Shown: piece by piece, positions 6,858 through 8,712 of the stretch
Numbering within the stretch: position 1 is the stretch's first letter
How the letters are laid out: each line of letters opens with the position of its first letter
Origin: Candidatus Lindowiibacteriota bacterium
Lineage (GTDB): Bacteria; Lindowbacteria; 2-12-FULL-62-27
DNA length: 8,712 nucleotides
Assembly (NCBI GenBank): GCA_023249255.1
Contig: JAHFCY010000142.1
Span: 1 to 8,712, forward strand
Reading direction: 5' to 3'
Notes under the pieces: model-generated
Told to the model about the DNA's origin: nothing
Databases searched by the model: none
What the model saw: the letters and a program-made list of their open reading frames with translations, nothing else
Made by a program: the position numbers and the translations under genes

Positions 6858-8121
6858 ATTTCTGGTTATCGGGATCGGTGATGATGGGCCCTCGGGACTG
6901 CCGGCGTCAACGCTGGAGATCATCCGGCGCGCGGAGTTTCTGGCGGGTGGAGAACGACATCTGTCTTTTTTCCCGGATCATCCGGCGGAAAAAATGATGG
7001 TGAAGTCCAATCTCAAGGAGTTGGCTATCCGCCTTGAGGCGGGCATGAGCCGCAACGAACAGATGGTGGTGCTTGCTTCCGGCGATCCGATGTTTTTCGG
7101 AGTCGGCGGATATCTTGCCAAAATTTTCCCGCCGGATCGCATGGACGTTCGGCCCGCGCCATCGGCCATGCAACTTGCTTTCGCCGCCGCACACATTCCG
7201 TGGGATGAGGCCGCACTGGTATCTGTCCACGCCAAACCTCTCGAACGGCTTCTCGCGCCGGCCCGATCGGCCGATGTCATCGGCGTTTTCACGGAGGACG
7301 GAACGACACCCGGCAAAATTGCGGCATTTCTGACCAGCCATGGTCTTGGCGACTTTGATGCAATCATCTGCGAACGTCTCGGAAACGAACGCCAGTCCGT
7401 CCGGCGATTTCCACTTGCCGAACTCAACGGACATGTTTTTGACCCGCTCAATACGGTTATTCTGATCCGGCGGAAACCGATAGACGCCACTGCCGCGCGT
7501 CAATCCACCGAGGCGCATTCCGACGCGTATCGCCTCGACATCGGTCTCCCCGAGGAATCGTTCGTGCACCGGAAACCCAAACTCGGCCTCATCACCAAAT
7601 CCGAAATCCGAATTCTCTCTCTGGCCAAACTGCAATTGTTCGATGCGGCCGTCGTGTGGGATATCGGAGCGGGGTCCGGAAGTGTCTCCATCGAGGCCGC
7701 GCGAATCGCCAGCCACGGAACAATTTACGCGATTGAAAAAAACGTGGAGGACATCGAAAACGTCCGTGAAAACATCGCGCGGTTTGGAACATCTCACGTC
7801 CGGCCCGTCCATGGAACCGCACCCGACGTCCTCTCGGAAATTGCCGACAACCCCGACGCGGTGTTTATCGGCGGGAGCGCCGGCCGCATGCGGGACATTC
7901 TGGACATCGCGGCGCGGAGATTGCGGCCTGGCGGCCGGATTGTTCTCAATCTCGCAACCGTCGAAAATCTGGCCGAAACCATCGCAACCCTCAAAACTCT
8001 CACGCTTGCCTACGAACTCATCCAAGTCCAGATCAGCCGGGGCGCGCCGATCCTCGAGATGACGCGATTCGAAGCGCTCAATCCGGTGACGATCGTGACC
8101 GCGTGGGAGAACAAGCCTTGA
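6835..8121 (+). CDS. cbiET: Fused cobalt-precorrin-7 C5-methyltransferase / cobalt-precorrin-6B C15-methyltransferase (decarboxylating), CbiET (CobL architecture)
   Basis: This 428-residue two-domain protein uses S-adenosylmethionine in both halves. Residues about 9-212 are CbiE, a canonical tetrapyrrole methyltransferase: VIGIGDDG (11-18) and ASGDPMFFGVGGYL (81-94, the GDP loop). CbiE methylates C5. After a linker at about 213-233, residues 234-428 are CbiT, a Rossmann-type methyltransferase: ITKSEIR (253-259), SAM-binding DIGAGSGSVSIEAA (276-289), acidic E301 ending strand 2, and FIGGSAGRM (344-352). CbiT methylates C15 and decarboxylates the acetate on C12. The fusion order equals that of aerobic CobL, but cbiD beside it suggests cobalt-containing substrates. 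The start is TTG 6835 or ATG 6844. GAAGGA favours the TTG, while the ATG would give 425 residues, and both leave the first motif complete. It overlaps cbiD by 23 (or 14) bases. The stop overlaps the cbiL start as TTGA. Confidence 0.95.
   Translation: MDFMDGNKFLVIGIGDDGPSGLPASTLEIIRRAEFLAGGERHLSFFPDHPAEKMMVKSNLKELAIRLEAGMSRNEQMVVLASGDPMFFGVGGYLAKIFPPDRMDVRPAPSAMQLAFAAAHIPWDEAALVSVHAKPLERLLAPARSADVIGVFTEDGTTPGKIAAFLTSHGLGDFDAIICERLGNERQSVRRFPLAELNGHVFDPLNTVILIRRKPIDATAARQSTEAHSDAYRLDIGLPEESFVHRKPKLGLITKSEIRILSLAKLQLFDAAVVWDIGAGSGSVSIEAARIASHGTIYAIEKNVEDIENVRENIARFGTSHVRPVHGTAPDVLSEIADNPDAVFIGGSAGRMRDILDIAARRLRPGGRIVLNLATVENLAETIATLKTLTLAYELIQVQISRGAPILEMTRFEALNPVTIVTAWENKP
8105..8109 (+). promoter_or_regulatory. 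Ribosome binding site of cbiL
   Basis: GGGAG at 8105-8109 stands eight bases before TTG 8118, an ideal spacing. It supports the TTG over the in-frame GTG at 8103, which would overlap this site and has only GGTGA thirteen bases upstream. Confidence 0.55.
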
Positions 8122-8712
8122 CGACCGGAACGTTTTACGGCGTCGGCGTCGGGCCGGGCGACCCCGATCTTCTGACGCTGAAGGCCCACCGGATTCTTCA
8201 ACAAGCGGACGTTGTAGCCTATCCGGCCTGCAAGGAAGGCGCGGAGAGCTACGCGTCCAGAATTGTGGAGAAGGTAATTCCGGCGCAAACAAAAAAGATG
8301 GGACTGCTCTTTCCGATGCTCAAAGACACCGAGCCGCTGAAACCCATCTGGCGCGAGTCGATGGAGAAAATGGTCACCGAGCTTCGAGAGGGCCGAAACG
8401 TTGCCTTCATCACCGAGGGCGATCCATTTTTTTACAGCACATTTTTGCACATGTACGAAATGTTTCAGGCCTCGCATCCGGAAATTCCGATCGAAGTCGT
8501 GCCGGGCGTCTCGTCCGTCATGGCGGCGGCCATCGCCGGGCGGCTGCCGCTGGCGGTTTCAGACGAACGGCTGGCGGTTCTGCCCGCGACGTACGCTCCG
8601 GAAAAACTATTGGCAACGCTCCGTGAATTCGATGCCATCGTGCTGATGAAAATATCCGGCGTGCTCGATCAGGCGATCGACGCGGTCGAAAAGGCCGGTC
8701 TTTTGAATCACG
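8118..8712 (+). CDS. cbiL: Cobalt-precorrin-2 C(20)-methyltransferase, N-terminal part (CbiL; CobI family)
   Basis: The gene runs off the right edge. 198 codons are present, and a usual length of about 230-245 residues means the last 35-45 are missing. The cytosolic enzyme methylates C20 of (cobalt-)precorrin-2 with S-adenosylmethionine, the first committed methylation toward the corrin ring. It shows the canonical tetrapyrrole methyltransferase motifs: FYGVGVGPGDPDLLTLKA (6-23), FITEGDPFFYSTF (97-109) and VVPGVSS (127-133). The sequence GVGPGDP-x-LLTLKA and the FYST after GDP are typical of the C20 enzyme rather than CbiF or CbiH. The start is TTG at 8118, overlapping the cbiET TGA as TTGA and preceded by GGGAG. 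GTG 8103 would add five residues and is less likely. It is the earliest pathway step encoded here and the last gene seen. Confidence 0.95.
   Translation, partial: MTTGTFYGVGVGPGDPDLLTLKAHRILQQADVVAYPACKEGAESYASRIVEKVIPAQTKKMGLLFPMLKDTEPLKPIWRESMEKMVTELREGRNVAFITEGDPFFYSTFLHMYEMFQASHPEIPIEVVPGVSSVMAAAIAGRLPLAVSDERLAVLPATYAPEKLLATLREFDAIVLMKISGVLDQAIDAVEKAGLLNH

Noticed and set aside
5505-6923. Long open frame of 472 codons on the minus strand opposite cbiC and cbiD
   Set aside because: It lies wholly opposite two well-recognised genes, its translation shows no family motif and is rich in Phe, His, Asp and Arg as expected of the reverse complement of GC-rich codons. It is a shadow frame.
6907-8292. 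Long open frame of 461 codons on the minus strand opposite cbiET and the start of cbiL
   Set aside because: It is a shadow of the fused methyltransferase gene, with no recognisable domain and no gap in the + strand coding that it could fill.
1-8712. Search for mobile elements, CRISPR arrays, tRNA or rRNA genes, defence genes
   Set aside because: None seen; practically every base is accounted for by recognised B12 biosynthesis genes.

Overview
The window is one continuous stretch of a cobalamin (vitamin B12) biosynthesis operon. Nine genes or gene fragments all lie on the + strand and are packed almost without spacers. By eye the base composition is GC-rich (roughly 60%). Non-ATG starts, stop/start overlaps and Shine-Dalgarno-like sequences mark it as bacterial. 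The organism cannot be assigned from this sequence. The cbiD gene, a marker of the oxygen-independent cobalt-early route, points to an anaerobic-type pathway, so an anaerobe or facultative anaerobe is the reasonable inference.

Layout: the 3' end of cobS (1-187, cut by the left edge); cobD, threonine-phosphate decarboxylase (151-1257); cobQ/cbiP, cobyric acid synthase (1254-2741); cbiB, adenosylcobinamide-phosphate synthase (2738-3688); cbiA, cobyrinate a,c-diamide synthase (3685-5082); cbiC, cobalt-precorrin-8 methylmutase (5104-5742); cbiD, C1-methyltransferase (5748-6857); cbiET, a fused C5-methyltransferase and C15-methyltransferase/decarboxylase (6835-8121); and the 5' part of cbiL, C20-methyltransferase (8118-8712, cut by the right edge). 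The only non-coding DNA is 21 bases before cbiC and 5 bases before cbiD. There is no room for an internal promoter, riboswitch or terminator, and none was seen.

Together the genes cover ring methylation (CbiL, CbiD, CbiE, CbiT), ring rearrangement to cobyrinate (CbiC), amidation (CbiA, then CobQ), aminopropanol-phosphate supply and attachment (CobD, CbiB) and the final nucleotide-loop joining (CobS). The gene order runs roughly opposite to the pathway order. Steps not seen here include cobalt insertion, the CbiF/CbiG/CbiH/CbiJ steps, adenosylation, CobU/CobP and CobT. They presumably lie outside the window.

No undescribed system was found. The points worth a second look are small: a cobD product with an atypical PLP-pocket sequence, non-ATG starts (GTG and TTG), extensive stop/start overlaps, and an in-phase slippery heptamer in cbiA.
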